A DNA stretch of 42,517 nucleotides, taken from Bacteroidota bacterium. Lineage in GTDB: Bacteria; Bacteroidota; Ignavibacteria; Kapaibacteriales; UBA2268. This document shows, piece after piece, positions 8,185-16,659 of this stretch (positions are counted from its first letter, which is position 1; the number at the start of each line of letters is the position of its first letter). The translations under genes were made by a program, and so were the position numbers. Below the pieces are notes generated by a model. The model did not search any database, was not told where the DNA came from, and was given only the letters and a program-made list of their open reading frames with translations. The stretch lies in assembly GCA_021824625.1 (NCBI GenBank), contig JAKAKE010000230.1:1-42517 (forward strand), in the 5' to 3' direction.

Positions 8185-9684
8185 TTATTCTTCGGTTGAT
8201 AATTTATGATGATTCTCATCTATAGGAACAGGATATTTACCCGTGAAGCAGGCTGTGCAGTAGCCAACTCCTTTATCCTGAGGCACCGACTCAAGCAGTT
8301 TTTCAATCGAAAGATAATGCATTGAATCCACACCTATTGCCTTTCCGATTTCTTCTTCGTTTTCGTAATCATTTGCGACTAACTCTTCGCGGCTGGGAAA
8401 GTCCATACCATAATGACATGGATGCTTAATCGGCGGAGATGTGATTCTCATGTGCAATTCTTTGGGACCTGCCTCGCGAATTAAATTGATTAAGGATTTT
8501 GATGTTGTGCCGCGCACTATCGAATCATCTATTACAACAACATTCCTGTTTTCAATCACACCTTTCACAGGATTGAATTTCACTTTGACCTTGAATTCGC
8601 GATTGTCTTGCCCGGGTGCTATGAATGTCCTGCCTACATAATGACTTCTAATCAAGCCGATTTCAAATACGGTTGGATTTGATTTTTTATTACTGACATT
8701 TACAAAACCGAGTGTGGCAGTGTTTCCGCTGTCAGGCACTGCAATCGCAGTAACTTTTTCTTCTCCGTCTCCTTTCACAGGGCTTTCTTCTGCAAGATTT
8801 TTCCCAAGCTTTCTTCTCACCTTGTCAACGTTATGATTGAAAATCTTGCTGTCGGGACGTGAGAAATAAATATATTCAAAAATGCAATGATGGGAAGTCG
8901 GAGTAAGGTCATCAATCTTATAAGATTCTATTTTTCCTGTTTCGAGTGTCTTGCGGTTAATCACAACCATCTCGTTATGCTCGAGCGACCTGATATACTC
9001 CGCACTTATTATATCAAACGCACATGTCTCGGATGCAACAACATAAGAATATTGTTCACCGACTTTCAGCCTGCCGATGCTGAGGGGCCTGAAACCATGC
9101 GGGTCGCGTGCGGCAATTAATGAATCTTCGGTAAGTATGATAAGTGAATAAGCCCCCTTTGCTGTTCGGAGTGCTTCACGTATTCTTTCGATGATTGATT
9201 TCTCTTTACTTCTTGCAATCAGGTGAAGGAACAATTCAGAATCGGATGTTGTCTGGAATATAGCTCCGTCATCCTGCAATTGTTTCCAGAGTGTATCAGT
9301 ATTTGTCAGGTTCCCGTTATGTGAAATTGAAAGAATACCGCTGTTGTAACGCATTGTGAATGGCTGTATGTTAGCCCTCTTGGACGAACCGGTCGTCGAA
9401 TACCTGTTATGCCCGATTGCAGAATCGCCTTTCAGAACATCTGTCAAAATATGCGGGTCGGAAAAAACATCCAGGACTAATCCTTCTCCGCGATTATATG
9501 CAAATCGTTTTTTGCCTGTTTTTTCATCGGGATAAAAAGTGGTGATACCTGCCGCTTCCTGCCCGCGATGCTGAAGTGCATGAAGTGCATAATAAGTCAT
9601 TATCGAGGCTTGAGGGTGGTTGTAAACTCCGACTATTCCGCAATTACTGCGGGGTTTATCTAATTCATCCTTGAATTTGTTCAT
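8185..9684 (-). CDS. purF: Amidophosphoribosyltransferase (glutamine PRPP amidotransferase)
   Basis: This enzyme catalyses the first committed step of purine synthesis: PRPP plus glutamine to phosphoribosylamine. The 499-residue protein starts with a 14-residue propeptide before the N-terminal nucleophile Cys15 ('SNCGIVGVYNH'). The glutaminase domain follows with 'HALQHRGQEAAGI' and 'GHNRYSTTGSS'. The phosphoribosyltransferase half has the PRPP loop 'VVVIDDSIVRGTTSKSL'. Four cysteines suitable for a 4Fe-4S cluster are present (HHCIFEY, KHPCHYG and YCTAC), so this is the Bacillus-type, Fe-S-containing, propeptide-processed form. It stands alone here with no other pur gene adjacent; the 270 bp upstream contain repeats rather than a clear promoter or purine riboswitch. 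Confidence 0.95.
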   Translation of the reverse strand: MNKFKDELDKPRSNCGIVGVYNHPQASIMTYYALHALQHRGQEAAGITTFYPDEKTGKKRFAYNRGEGLVLDVFSDPHILTDVLKGDSAIGHNRYSTTGSSKRANIQPFTMRYNSGILSISHNGNLTNTDTLWKQLQDDGAIFQTTSDSELFLHLIARSKEKSIIERIREALRTAKGAYSLIILTEDSLIAARDPHGFRPLSIGRLKVGEQYSYVVASETCAFDIISAEYIRSLEHNEMVVINRKTLETGKIESYKIDDLTPTSHHCIFEYIYFSRPDSKIFNHNVDKVRRKLGKNLAEESPVKGDGEEKVTAIAVPDSGNTATLGFVNVSNKKSNPTVFEIGLIRSHYVGRTFIAPGQDNREFKVKVKFNPVKGVIENRNVVVIDDSIVRGTTSKSLINLIREAGPKELHMRITSPPIKHPCHYGMDFPSREELVANDYENEEEIGKAIGVDSMHYLSIEKLLESVPQDKGVGYCTACFTGKYPVPIDENHHKLSTEE

Positions 9685-9734
9685 GTATTTTCTTAAAATT
9701 CATCCAAAAAAAAATACAAATTAAGAAATTTTTT

Positions 9735-9766
9735 CCCCCTTTTCTAAAGGGGGATTCAGGGGGATT
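9735..9766. repeat. C5T3/A3G5 hairpin plus GATTCAGGGGGATT dispersed motif
   Basis: CCCCCTTT (9735-9742) pairs with AAAGGGGG (9746-9753) around a 3-base loop, and is followed by ATTCAGGGGGATT. A related copy, with AAAGGGGGATTCAGGGG, is nested inside the repeat element at 27553-27670, so this is a dispersed repeat and not just a purF-region hairpin. Confidence 0.6.
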
Positions 9767-9818
9767 ATTGACCACACCACAATTGAAAGAATCCAAAGAC
9801 GTTATAAAAACTAAAAAG

Positions 9819-9850
9819 TTTTGAGATATAAGAAAAACAGCGTAATTTTG
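9819..9850 (+). promoter_or_regulatory. Candidate promoter for tRNA-Phe (Bacteroidota type)
   Basis: TTTTG at 9819-9823, 19 bp, then TAATTTTG at 9843-9850 match the -33/-7 form of Bacteroidota primary-sigma promoters. Transcription would start near 9857, about 95 bp before the tRNA. A TGTCAT repeat element occupies most of that leader. Confidence 0.5.
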
Positions 9851-9869
9851 TATTTCGATAAAGTCGTAA

Positions 9870-9940
9870 TGTCATTCTAAACTTGTTCAAAATCCACTTG
9901 GCTGCTTGGCTATGGATTCCGCATCAAGTACGGAATAACA
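9870..9940. repeat. TGTCAT-type inverted-repeat element in the tRNA leader
   Basis: The 71-bp element starts TGTCATTCTAAACTTG and ends CAAGTACGGAATAACA, imperfect inverted copies of each other. It sits between the candidate promoter and the tRNA-Phe gene. Confidence 0.65.
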
Positions 9941-9953
9941 AATAGGAAAACAT

Positions 9954-10026
9954 GGTCAGGTAGCTCAGTTGGTAGAGCAGTGGACTGAAAATCCACGTGT
10001 CGGCGGTTCAATTCCGTCCCTGACCA
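9954..10026 (+). tRNA. tRNA-Phe (anticodon GAA)
   Basis: A full cloverleaf is visible: 7-bp acceptor stem GGTCAGG/CCTGACC, D arm GCTC...GAGC with AGTTGGTA loop, anticodon stem GTGGA/TCCAC with loop CTGAAAA giving anticodon GAA, variable loop GTGTC, and T arm GGCGG-TTCAATT-CCGTC. The discriminator base is A. CCA is not encoded. A strong terminator follows 27 bp downstream, so it is probably transcribed alone. Confidence 0.97.
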
Positions 10027-10052
10027 CATAGAATTTTCAACTAAATAATTTG

Positions 10053-10090
10053 AAGTCAATAAGTTTATCGCTTGTTGACTTTTTTGTTTT
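10053..10090 (+). terminator. Rho-independent terminator after tRNA-Phe
   Basis: An 11-bp stem (10053-10063 with 10071-10081, one G-T wobble) closes a 7-base loop and is followed by TTTTTGTTTT. The next 180 bp up to the recombinase remnant hold nothing I can recognise. Confidence 0.85.
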
Positions 10091-10274
10091 TGACAGATTT
10101 TTTGACACTTTTTAAGAAAACGAGAATGGGACTATGTTTTTGGGGTGTATCATTAGGCTCGAAAATATCTCATTTTTAATGAATATACCTTTAAGTCTTT
10201 ATCATTCAATATCACTCTATAATACATTGCATCAACTCATTATCATGCTCACTTCCTTTTTTTGAAGTTATTAG

Positions 10275-10559
10275 CTACAAGCTGTTATTATCAATAAAAT
10301 ACTTCAACGCAGTGTAGCTAACATTTTTCTTCATCTTAGTGTTGATAATTTTTAGAATAGAACTAACAGGTATCTTCATCTTAATGTAATTTTTAATTTC
10401 TGCTATAAAAGGGTCAAAACGAGTGCCATTTGAATTTTTTGAACCTCGTGGTCTTCCCAATAAAACACCTTTAGCCCTTGCTTTAGCAAGTCCATATTTA
10501 GTTCTTATTGAAATGTATTCACCCTCAGATTCTGGAAAGCAAGTATACGCGCACTTCAC
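10275..10559 (-). pseudogene. Remnant of a serine recombinase (resolvase/invertase), C-terminal part only
   Basis: From about residue 12 the 94-residue reading matches the end of Hin/resolvase-type serine recombinases: 'EGEYISIRTKYGLAKARAKGVLLGRPRGSKN' corresponds to the linker after the catalytic domain, followed by a helix-turn-helix-like DNA-binding segment ('VSSILKIINTKMKKNVSYTALKYFI'). The catalytic domain of about 130 residues, including the active serine, is missing; the first 11 residues of this frame look unrelated. It is therefore a broken gene, though expression of a small DNA-binding protein cannot be excluded. It lies next to tRNA-Phe and at the border of the AT-rich arginine cluster, which makes it a likely trace of a past mobile element. 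Confidence 0.75.
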
Positions 10560-10641
10560 AATTATTCAAGGCAGTGAATAAATGTATAGTTTCTGCATCA
10601 AGTATTGATATTTAAAAGAATTATTTTATAAATTGTATAAT

Positions 10642-10660
10642 TATGCAGAATTATTGCATA
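10642..10660. promoter_or_regulatory. Candidate ArgR operator (ARG-box-like palindrome)
   Basis: TATGCA (10642-10647) and TGCATA (10655-10660) form a perfect inverted repeat around GAATTAT. The overall form, TGCAG-AATT-ATTGCA, resembles ARG boxes (TGAAT-N4-ATTCA). It lies 14 bp upstream of the -33 element of the argR promoter. Binding is inferred. Confidence 0.4.
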
Positions 10661-10674
10661 TATTTACAAAATAT

Positions 10675-10706
10675 TTTGATTAACATCTTTATTTATAGTA
10701 TTTTTG
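10675..10706 (+). promoter_or_regulatory. Candidate promoter of the argR-argH operon
   Basis: TTTG at 10675-10678, 20 bp, then TATTTTTG at 10699-10706 match the TTTG / TAnnTTTG Bacteroidota promoter pattern exactly. Transcription would start near 10713, giving a leader of about 23 bases before the argR ATG at 10736. This also argues against the upstream in-frame start at 10643. Confidence 0.6.
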
Positions 10707-10735
10707 TAAAATTATCTTGTATTATTATAAATTTT

Positions 10736-11206
10736 ATGAAAAAGCACAGATTAAAAGAAATACAAAGAATTATATCTCAAGAGAATATTGGTAATCAGGA
10801 AATTTTATTATCGAAATTAAATGAATGCGGTATAAATATTACTCAAGCCACTCTGTCAAGAGATCTTGCTTATCTTAAAGTTGGCAAATTCTTTATTATT
10901 AATAAAGGCTATATTTATGTCTTGCCACAAGACTTAAAACGGTTGGAAGCACAGTCTTATCAATTGGCTGATAAATTGATTGGGGTACTTTCGATAAAGT
11001 TTAGCAGGAATATTGCTGTAGTCCACACACTTGCCGGATATGCGTCTCAAATAAGTTTAAGCATAGACAATGCAAAAATCCCTGAAAGTATTGGTACTGT
11101 TGCCGGTGATGACACAATTATTATAGTAATTGATGAAAATGCTTCTCAGGAAAAGTTTAGAAATGCTTTACTTGATAATTTCCCGGATTTAAAGGATATA
11201 TTATGA
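10736..11206 (+). CDS. argR: Arginine repressor
   Basis: From ATG 10736 the protein is 156 residues, the normal ArgR length. Residues 1-70 are the winged helix-turn-helix with the diagnostic 'QATLSRDLAYLKV' (Ser41-Arg42 contact DNA). The C-terminal hexamerisation and arginine-binding domain carries 'GTVAGDDTIIIV'. In the family, arginine-bound hexamers repress arginine genes. An in-frame ATG at 10643 is upstream of the candidate promoter and inside the operator-like palindrome, so it is not the start. It is the first gene of a seven-gene arginine operon and overlaps argC by 4 bp (ATGA), suggesting translational coupling and autoregulation of the whole operon. Confidence 0.92.
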   Translation: MKKHRLKEIQRIISQENIGNQEILLSKLNECGINITQATLSRDLAYLKVGKFFIINKGYIYVLPQDLKRLEAQSYQLADKLIGVLSIKFSRNIAVVHTLAGYASQISLSIDNAKIPESIGTVAGDDTIIIVIDENASQEKFRNALLDNFPDLKDIL

Positions 11207-12210
11207 AAGTTGCTTTATTTGGTGCAACCGGTTATACCGGTTCTATATTATTAAAGCTTATTATATCGCATCCTTTTATTGACGAAGTGTTTTCCTTTTC
11301 AAATTCATCCGTGAATACAAATATTGGAATAAGTTCGGACAAAATTAAAAATTGTAAATTTTTATCCTACAGTTCATTATCTGATTATAATTTTGATGTG
11401 GTATTTTCAGCTTTGCCTCATTTAATATCCTCAGAATATTATGTTGAACTAATAGACGATAAAATAATTATTGACCTTGCTGCCGATTTGAGATTAAATA
11501 ATAGTACTGTTTTTGAACAAGTTTATGGAAAACTTCCTGCTGCTGTTAAGTATATCGGCACCTCTGAATATGGTTTGAGTGAATTAAATTATGAAAATAT
11601 CAGCAAATCAAATCTTATAGCAAATCCGGGATGCTATCCGACCGCAAGTTTACTTGCAATTTTACCGGTTGTAAAGGAATTTAATTCAGTTACAAATATT
11701 ATTATCAATGCTTTATCAGGATTGTCAGGTGCAGGAAAAAAAGCCAATGTTGATTTATTATTTTCGGAAAGAGCAGATAATGTAAATGTATATGCTCCTG
11801 GCAGCAAACACAGGCATTATTGCGAAATTAATGAAAAGATAAGTAAATATAACCGAGACATTAATCTTAGCTTTAACCCTTATTTAATACCGGTAAACAG
11901 AGGGATATATTCATCCTGTTCCATTATAATTGAAGAAAATATTTCTTATGAAATAATTAATCAATTATTTAATGATATTTATTCAGATAAACCATTTGTA
12001 AATATTATACCGTTAGAGAAATTGCAACTCAAAGATGTAATTGCTACTAACAATTGCAATATTTCCTTTTCGATAAATTCAAATCATCTGCAGGTTTTTT
12101 CATGCATTGATAATTTGATGAAGGGAGCGGCAGGGGCGGCTATCCAAAACTTCAACCTTAGATTCGGATTTCCTGAAACAACAGGTTTACCGACTTTAAA
12201 TTTATTATAA
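11203..12210 (+). CDS. argC: N-acetyl-gamma-glutamyl-phosphate reductase
   Basis: ArgC reduces N-acetylglutamyl phosphate to the semialdehyde with NADPH, the third step of arginine synthesis. The 335-residue protein has the N-terminal Rossmann motif 'GATGYTGSILLKL', the active-site cysteine in 'NPGCYPTASLLAI' (about residue 144), the 'GLSGAGKKA' segment, and the catalytic histidine region 'YAPGSKHRHYCEI'. The start overlaps the argR stop by 4 bp. A 33-bp gap with a CGGAG ribosome site separates it from argF'. Confidence 0.93.
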   Translation: MKVALFGATGYTGSILLKLIISHPFIDEVFSFSNSSVNTNIGISSDKIKNCKFLSYSSLSDYNFDVVFSALPHLISSEYYVELIDDKIIIDLAADLRLNNSTVFEQVYGKLPAAVKYIGTSEYGLSELNYENISKSNLIANPGCYPTASLLAILPVVKEFNSVTNIIINALSGLSGAGKKANVDLLFSERADNVNVYAPGSKHRHYCEINEKISKYNRDINLSFNPYLIPVNRGIYSSCSIIIEENISYEIINQLFNDIYSDKPFVNIIPLEKLQLKDVIATNNCNISFSINSNHLQVFSCIDNLMKGAAGAAIQNFNLRFGFPETTGLPTLNLL

Positions 12211-12243
12211 CATATTTTTTTACAAAGTTATTCGGAGATACTA

Positions 12244-13236
12244 ATGAAAAATTATGCAAACATCGAAGACTTTCCTATTGAAACCATTGAGGCTTTGCTG
12301 GATAGTGCTTCCATGCTAAAAAAGATTAAATTCAACAATCTATTAAAAAATAAAACTATGGTTGGCCTATTTTTTAATCCATCAACCAGAACCAGAACCA
12401 GTTTTGACCTTGCCATGAGCCAGCAAGGCGGCCATTTCATATCATTAGAGCCGGGCTCAAAGTCTTGGGGAATTGATTTTGAGGAAAACATGGTTATGGA
12501 CGGAGAAAATGAAGAACATTTGAAAGATGCCATAAATGTCCTGAGCAGATATTCTGATTGTATTGGAGTAAGATGTTTCCCTGGATTTTTAGATTGGGAT
12601 TATGACAGGAAAGATATGGTCTTACAAAATATTCTCAAGTGGTCTTCGGTTCCGATAATAAACATGGAAACAATTTCCCATCCCTGCCAGGCATTGGCTA
12701 TGTTGTTAACGATGAAGGAGAAGTTTAATAATCTGAAAAAGAAAAAATTTGTTCTTTCCTGGAGTTATCATCCCAAACCCTTGAACACCGCAGTTGGAAA
12801 TTCGGCATTGATTGCGGCATCTATGGCTGGGATGGATGTTACTGTTGTTAATCCGCCGTATTACGATTTAGATGAAAAGTATATAAATATAGCTAAAGAT
12901 TTCGTTGTTAAAAATGGTGGAACTGTTACACAATCGAATAATCAAGATGAAGGATTGGCAGCAGCAGATTTTGTTTATGTTAAAAGCTGGGGCTCGCTTA
13001 AACAATATGGCAATTTTAAAAAAGAAGAGCAAGCAAAATATAAAGATTGGACTATTACTTCAGCTAAAATGTCTTTGACAAATAATGGCTATATAAGTCA
13101 CTGTCTCCCCATTAGAAGAAATCTTATTGCCACAGACGAAGTATTGGATTCGGAAAATTCATTAATTTATGAGGAAGCAGAGAACAGGCTGCATGTTCAG
13201 AAAGCAATTTTGAATTATCTTTTAGGAGTAAGCTAA
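12244..13236 (+). CDS. argF': N-acetylornithine carbamoyltransferase
   Basis: This enzyme transfers carbamoyl phosphate to N-acetylornithine, giving N-acetylcitrulline. The 330-residue chain has the carbamoyl-phosphate motif 'STRTRTS' (47-53), 'HPCQALA', 'WSYHPKPLNTAVGNSALIAA' and 'SHCLPIRRN', and follows the Xanthomonas AOTCase closely rather than ordinary ornithine carbamoyltransferases, which carry HCLP but not the YHPKPLNTAV segment. In 'MDGENEEHL' (85-93) the first Glu of EEH (residue 90) aligns, from memory, with Glu92 of Xanthomonas AOTCase; the Bacteroides succinylornithine enzyme has Pro there. I therefore call the acetyl rather than the succinyl substrate. The neighbouring argE-like deacetylase and the NAGK-NAGS fusion fit this route. 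Its stop overlaps the argG start by one base. Confidence 0.88.
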   Translation: MKNYANIEDFPIETIEALLDSASMLKKIKFNNLLKNKTMVGLFFNPSTRTRTSFDLAMSQQGGHFISLEPGSKSWGIDFEENMVMDGENEEHLKDAINVLSRYSDCIGVRCFPGFLDWDYDRKDMVLQNILKWSSVPIINMETISHPCQALAMLLTMKEKFNNLKKKKFVLSWSYHPKPLNTAVGNSALIAASMAGMDVTVVNPPYYDLDEKYINIAKDFVVKNGGTVTQSNNQDEGLAAADFVYVKSWGSLKQYGNFKKEEQAKYKDWTITSAKMSLTNNGYISHCLPIRRNLIATDEVLDSENSLIYEEAENRLHVQKAILNYLLGVS

Positions 13237-14408
13237 TGAATAATAAAGTTGTTCTTGCATTTTCCGGCGGGCTCGATACTACATATTGCCTGACTTATCT
13301 TATTGAGAAAGGATTTGAAGTTTACACTGCTTTTGTTAATACAGGCGGTATTGATGAAGCAGGTTCGGAACATGTAAAAAGCCGTTCATTATCACTTGGT
13401 GCAAAAGAACATTTTACGATAAATGCCGAAGATTCCTTTTTTAATAAGGTAATTCAATATATTATTAAGTTCAATTCATGTTACCAGGATGATTATCCTT
13501 TGCTATGTTCTGACAGATATGTAATTGCAGAAGAAGTAATCAAAATAGCTAATAAACTGAATGCGGATAATGTAGCTCATGGTTGCACCAACATTGGAAA
13601 TGATCAGGTAAGATTCGATTCTGCATTTTTGTTTTTAAACAATAAAATTAATATTATAAAGCCGATAAAAGAGCAAAATATTACAAGAGATGAAGAGATA
13701 GAATTTCTAAAAAATAAAGGTGTTAATATTGAGTTCAAATATTCAAAATACTCTATTAATCAAAACATACTTGGCTGCACAATTTCGGGCTCAGAAATTG
13801 ATAAACATGAAGAACCGGAATCCTGTGCTTATCAATTGCATGGTAATTCTCATAATGGCAATTCCGAATATCTTACAATAGAAATCAAGGCAGGAGTGCC
13901 TGTAAAACTTAATTCAGAATCGTTAACGGGTTCTGAAATTCTAAAAAAACTCAACGTTATCGGCAGTAAATTTTCGATTGGTAAAGAGATTTATACAGGT
14001 GATTGTATTATTGGAATTAAAGGCAGAATTTTATTTGAAGCTCCCGGGATTTTTATCCTTATGAAAGCATGGAAAAAAGTTACTCAATATGTCCTGACAA
14101 AACAGCAATTATCATTTTTTAGATTTAGTTCGGAAAAATGGGGAGATTTAGTTTATTCAGGACTTTATTTCGAGCCTCTCTGCCGCGATTTAGAATGTAT
14201 GATTGACAATTCGTTTAAAAATATTACAGGAACTGTAAAAATAAAATTGAGTGATAATAATTTTGAAGTTGTTGAAGTCAAAACGCCTCTGAGTTTATTT
14301 AACAGCGATGTTGCAGTTTATGCTCAAAAGAGCAAGTGGACAAATGAAGTAACTGACGGTTTCATCAAACTTCACACACTCCAGCAAAATATTTCAGGCT
14401 CGAGATGA
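13236..14408 (+). CDS. argG: Argininosuccinate synthase
   Basis: ArgG joins citrulline and aspartate using ATP to form argininosuccinate. The 390-residue protein starts with the PP-loop 'LAFSGGLDTTYCLTYL'. It continues with 'HGCTNIGNDQVRFD' (the citrulline/ATP site) and 'SCAYQLHGNS'. It is the shorter Bacteroidota-like form. An AGGAG ribosome site (13224-13228) precedes ATG 13236, which shares one base with the previous stop (TAATG). Its own stop overlaps the argE start by 4 bp. Confidence 0.9.
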   Translation: MNNKVVLAFSGGLDTTYCLTYLIEKGFEVYTAFVNTGGIDEAGSEHVKSRSLSLGAKEHFTINAEDSFFNKVIQYIIKFNSCYQDDYPLLCSDRYVIAEEVIKIANKLNADNVAHGCTNIGNDQVRFDSAFLFLNNKINIIKPIKEQNITRDEEIEFLKNKGVNIEFKYSKYSINQNILGCTISGSEIDKHEEPESCAYQLHGNSHNGNSEYLTIEIKAGVPVKLNSESLTGSEILKKLNVIGSKFSIGKEIYTGDCIIGIKGRILFEAPGIFILMKAWKKVTQYVLTKQQLSFFRFSSEKWGDLVYSGLYFEPLCRDLECMIDNSFKNITGTVKIKLSDNNFEVVEVKTPLSLFNSDVAVYAQKSKWTNEVTDGFIKLHTLQQNISGSR

Positions 14409-15409
14409 AATTTTTTCGGGAATTGCTGGTCAAAAGCCATGATGGGAATTATTATAAAATCGTTGAGGTGATTTCTAATCACTTCCGCGGTTTTGATAAT
14501 TGTGAAGTTGTCATACAAAATATCTCTGGAAATAAAAACAATGTAATTGTAATTTGGGGCAAACCTGAATTATTGATTAATGCTCATCTTGACACAGTCA
14601 AACCTTCAAGCGGATGGCACACTAATCCTTATGAATTAACAGTGAAAAATGACAACTACTATGGATTGGGAACTTGTGATACAAAAGGTAACATTTTCGC
14701 CATTTCAGAAGCATTGAAGTGTATTTCACCAAAAAATTTAATGTTGTTATTCAGTGTGGATGAGGAATCAAATTCAGTCGAATCGGGTGTCACTCATTTT
14801 TTGGATAGCACTTATGAAGATAATATTAAACAAGTGATTGTTTGCGAACCGACCAATAATTTAATTGCTGATGCTCACAAAGGATATTATTCCTTTTATC
14901 TTAAAGCAAAAGCAACTTCCAGGCATTCATCAGAATCGGCGTATCTTTTTGACAATGCAATATTTAAACTTGGGAAATATTTTAAACCTCTCATTGATTC
15001 AGGATATAATCTGGGTTCGATTAAGGGCGGGATGGCTGGAAATATAATAGCACCCGACTGTTGTCTGCTCGTTTCAATACGATGTTTTAAAGATTTTGAA
15101 GAAGTCTTAAGTGATTTAAATAATGTTTTTGAGGATGAAATTATAATCGAACATAAAACTATTCTTCCGGCTCTGAATAGTAAAATCAACAAAAGAGAAT
15201 CGGTGTGCTTTAATCAGGAGATAAACTCAGAACCTCTGGAATTTTGGACAGAGGCATCTTTGTTTAATAAGAAAGGAATTAATTCCTTTATTTATGGAGT
15301 AGGAAATATTCGGCAAGCACACACTCCCAATGAGTTTGTGTCAAAAATATCGCTGGATAAAGGTATAAATTTTTTTATTGAGGTTATTAAAGGTGTGAAT
15401 AATAAATGA
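14405..15409 (+). CDS. argE: M20-family deacetylase, probable N-acetylcitrulline deacetylase
   Basis: The 334-residue M20 metallopeptidase-like protein has the binuclear zinc ligands in order: His61 and Asp63 ('NAHLDTV'), Asp92 ('GLGTCDTKG'), the Glu120/Glu121 catalytic pair ('DEES'), Glu148 ('CEPTN') and a C-terminal His ('QAHTPNEF'). The family hydrolyses N-acylated amino acids. Because it is coupled to argF' and argG in one operon, its likely substrate is N-acetylcitrulline, releasing citrulline for ArgG; N-acetylornithine is the alternative. It is shorter than E. coli ArgE, as known for the Xanthomonas-type deacetylase. It overlaps both neighbours by 4 bp. Confidence 0.85.
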   Translation: MKFFRELLVKSHDGNYYKIVEVISNHFRGFDNCEVVIQNISGNKNNVIVIWGKPELLINAHLDTVKPSSGWHTNPYELTVKNDNYYGLGTCDTKGNIFAISEALKCISPKNLMLLFSVDEESNSVESGVTHFLDSTYEDNIKQVIVCEPTNNLIADAHKGYYSFYLKAKATSRHSSESAYLFDNAIFKLGKYFKPLIDSGYNLGSIKGGMAGNIIAPDCCLLVSIRCFKDFEEVLSDLNNVFEDEIIIEHKTILPALNSKINKRESVCFNQEINSEPLEFWTEASLFNKKGINSFIYGVGNIRQAHTPNEFVSKISLDKGINFFIEVIKGVNNK

Positions 15410-16656
15410 ATCAGGAACTTCTAAAATTTCTCAAAAAAACTAAATTTGCAAAGGAATTTGAATTATTTCTTGAACAATATCAAAAAACAGAATCAGGGAA
15501 ATTTGCCATAATTAAAATCAGTGGGTCAACCCTGGAAAATCATATTGATTCTATTTCAGAAGATATCGGATTTTTGAATAAATTTAAGTTGTATCCCATT
15601 GTTGTCCATGGTGCAGGTGCCGCATTGGACAAGGCCGTAAGTGGAACCAAGATAAATGGTATAAGGTACACATCTTCAGATGATATTAAAAAAGTACGGG
15701 TAATCACAAATGAATTGACGGCTCGGCTGATTCATAAAATAAAACTTAAGGGCGGCAATGCTGAAAATATGTCAAATTGCCTTGAATGTGATTTCCTGGA
15801 TAAAGAGCTTTACGGGAACGTTGGAAAAATTATAAATGTTAATGCCGAAAAAATATTAAATGCAATACGGGAAGGGAAAACCCCAGTATTTTCAAATGTA
15901 GTTTCCGACAAAAATGGAAATCCGTTCAATATAAACGCCGACTCAGTAGCTCAAAGTTTGTTTAATCACTTTATACCAAAGAGGTTGTTTTTTATTACCG
16001 AAACAGGTGGAGTTTTAGACTCAGAAAATAAAATTATTCAACACATTAATTTGAGCGATTTTACTGATGCTTATGGCGGCATGCTGTTCAAATTAAAATC
16101 TATTAAATCCATTATGCTTGCTCATCCGAACTCTGCAGTGGTTATCACATCGGCTCCAAACCTTATTAAAGAAATTTTTACTATTAAGGGCTCGGGAACA
16201 TTCATTAGTAATTTCCAAATAAATAAATTCGAATCAAAAGAAAATGTTGATTTTGCAAAACTGGCAGATATGTTAAATTCTGCTTTTAATAAGAAATTGA
16301 ATTCAAATTATTTCGACAAAAATATCAAAGCATTCTACATTCATAATGATTATAAAGCAGTAGCAATTATTAAAGATATTGATAAGATTGATTACCTTTG
16401 CAAATTCGCTGTAATGCCATCACATCAGGGAACAGGGCTTGCCAAATATATTTGGGATATATTGAATAAAGATTATAAAACTTTGATTTGGCGTTCAAGG
16501 TCAACTAATCTTGCAAACAATTTTTATAATTCGAGATGCACCGGTATGGTAAAGTCCGAAGGCTGGCATATTTATTGGTATGGCAGGAAATATATGCCGA
16601 TTGAGTTTATCGAAAAGATTACAAACATTGAAGAATCATTTATTACTGGGAGTTAG
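15406..16656 (+). CDS. argB: Bifunctional N-acetylglutamate kinase / N-acetylglutamate synthase
   Basis: The 416-residue chain joins two activities. Residues about 30-260 are an amino-acid kinase: 'AIIKISGSTL' (Lys37), 'YPIVVHGAGAALDKAV', and 'NPFNINADSVAQSLF'. Residues about 265-405 are a GNAT-type acetyltransferase of the vertebrate-like NAGS family, with 'FAVMPSHQGTGLAKYIW' as the acetyl-CoA loop and 'WRSRSTNLANNFYNSRCTG' typical of these domains. It matches the Xanthomonas-type NAGS/K: one protein makes N-acetylglutamate and phosphorylates it (first two steps). There is thus no need for ArgJ or a separate ArgA. A 4-bp overlap with argE and a 3-bp gap to argH keep it in the operon. Confidence 0.88.
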   Translation: MNQELLKFLKKTKFAKEFELFLEQYQKTESGKFAIIKISGSTLENHIDSISEDIGFLNKFKLYPIVVHGAGAALDKAVSGTKINGIRYTSSDDIKKVRVITNELTARLIHKIKLKGGNAENMSNCLECDFLDKELYGNVGKIINVNAEKILNAIREGKTPVFSNVVSDKNGNPFNINADSVAQSLFNHFIPKRLFFITETGGVLDSENKIIQHINLSDFTDAYGGMLFKLKSIKSIMLAHPNSAVVITSAPNLIKEIFTIKGSGTFISNFQINKFESKENVDFAKLADMLNSAFNKKLNSNYFDKNIKAFYIHNDYKAVAIIKDIDKIDYLCKFAVMPSHQGTGLAKYIWDILNKDYKTLIWRSRSTNLANNFYNSRCTGMVKSEGWHIYWYGRKYMPIEFIEKITNIEESFITGS

Positions 16657-16659
16657 ATT

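Noticed and set aside
8167-9953. Purine riboswitch or PurR box before purF
   Set aside because: The purF upstream region shows only dispersed repeats; no purine aptamer pattern is recognisable.
9954-10640. Intact tRNA-integrated genomic island with attL/attR
   Set aside because: No second copy of the tRNA 3' end is visible in the window, and the recombinase is a serine-type fragment rather than a tyrosine integrase.
10643-10735. Longer argR reading starting at 10643
   Set aside because: The start lies inside the operator-like palindrome and upstream of the promoter; normal ArgR length is reached from ATG 10736.
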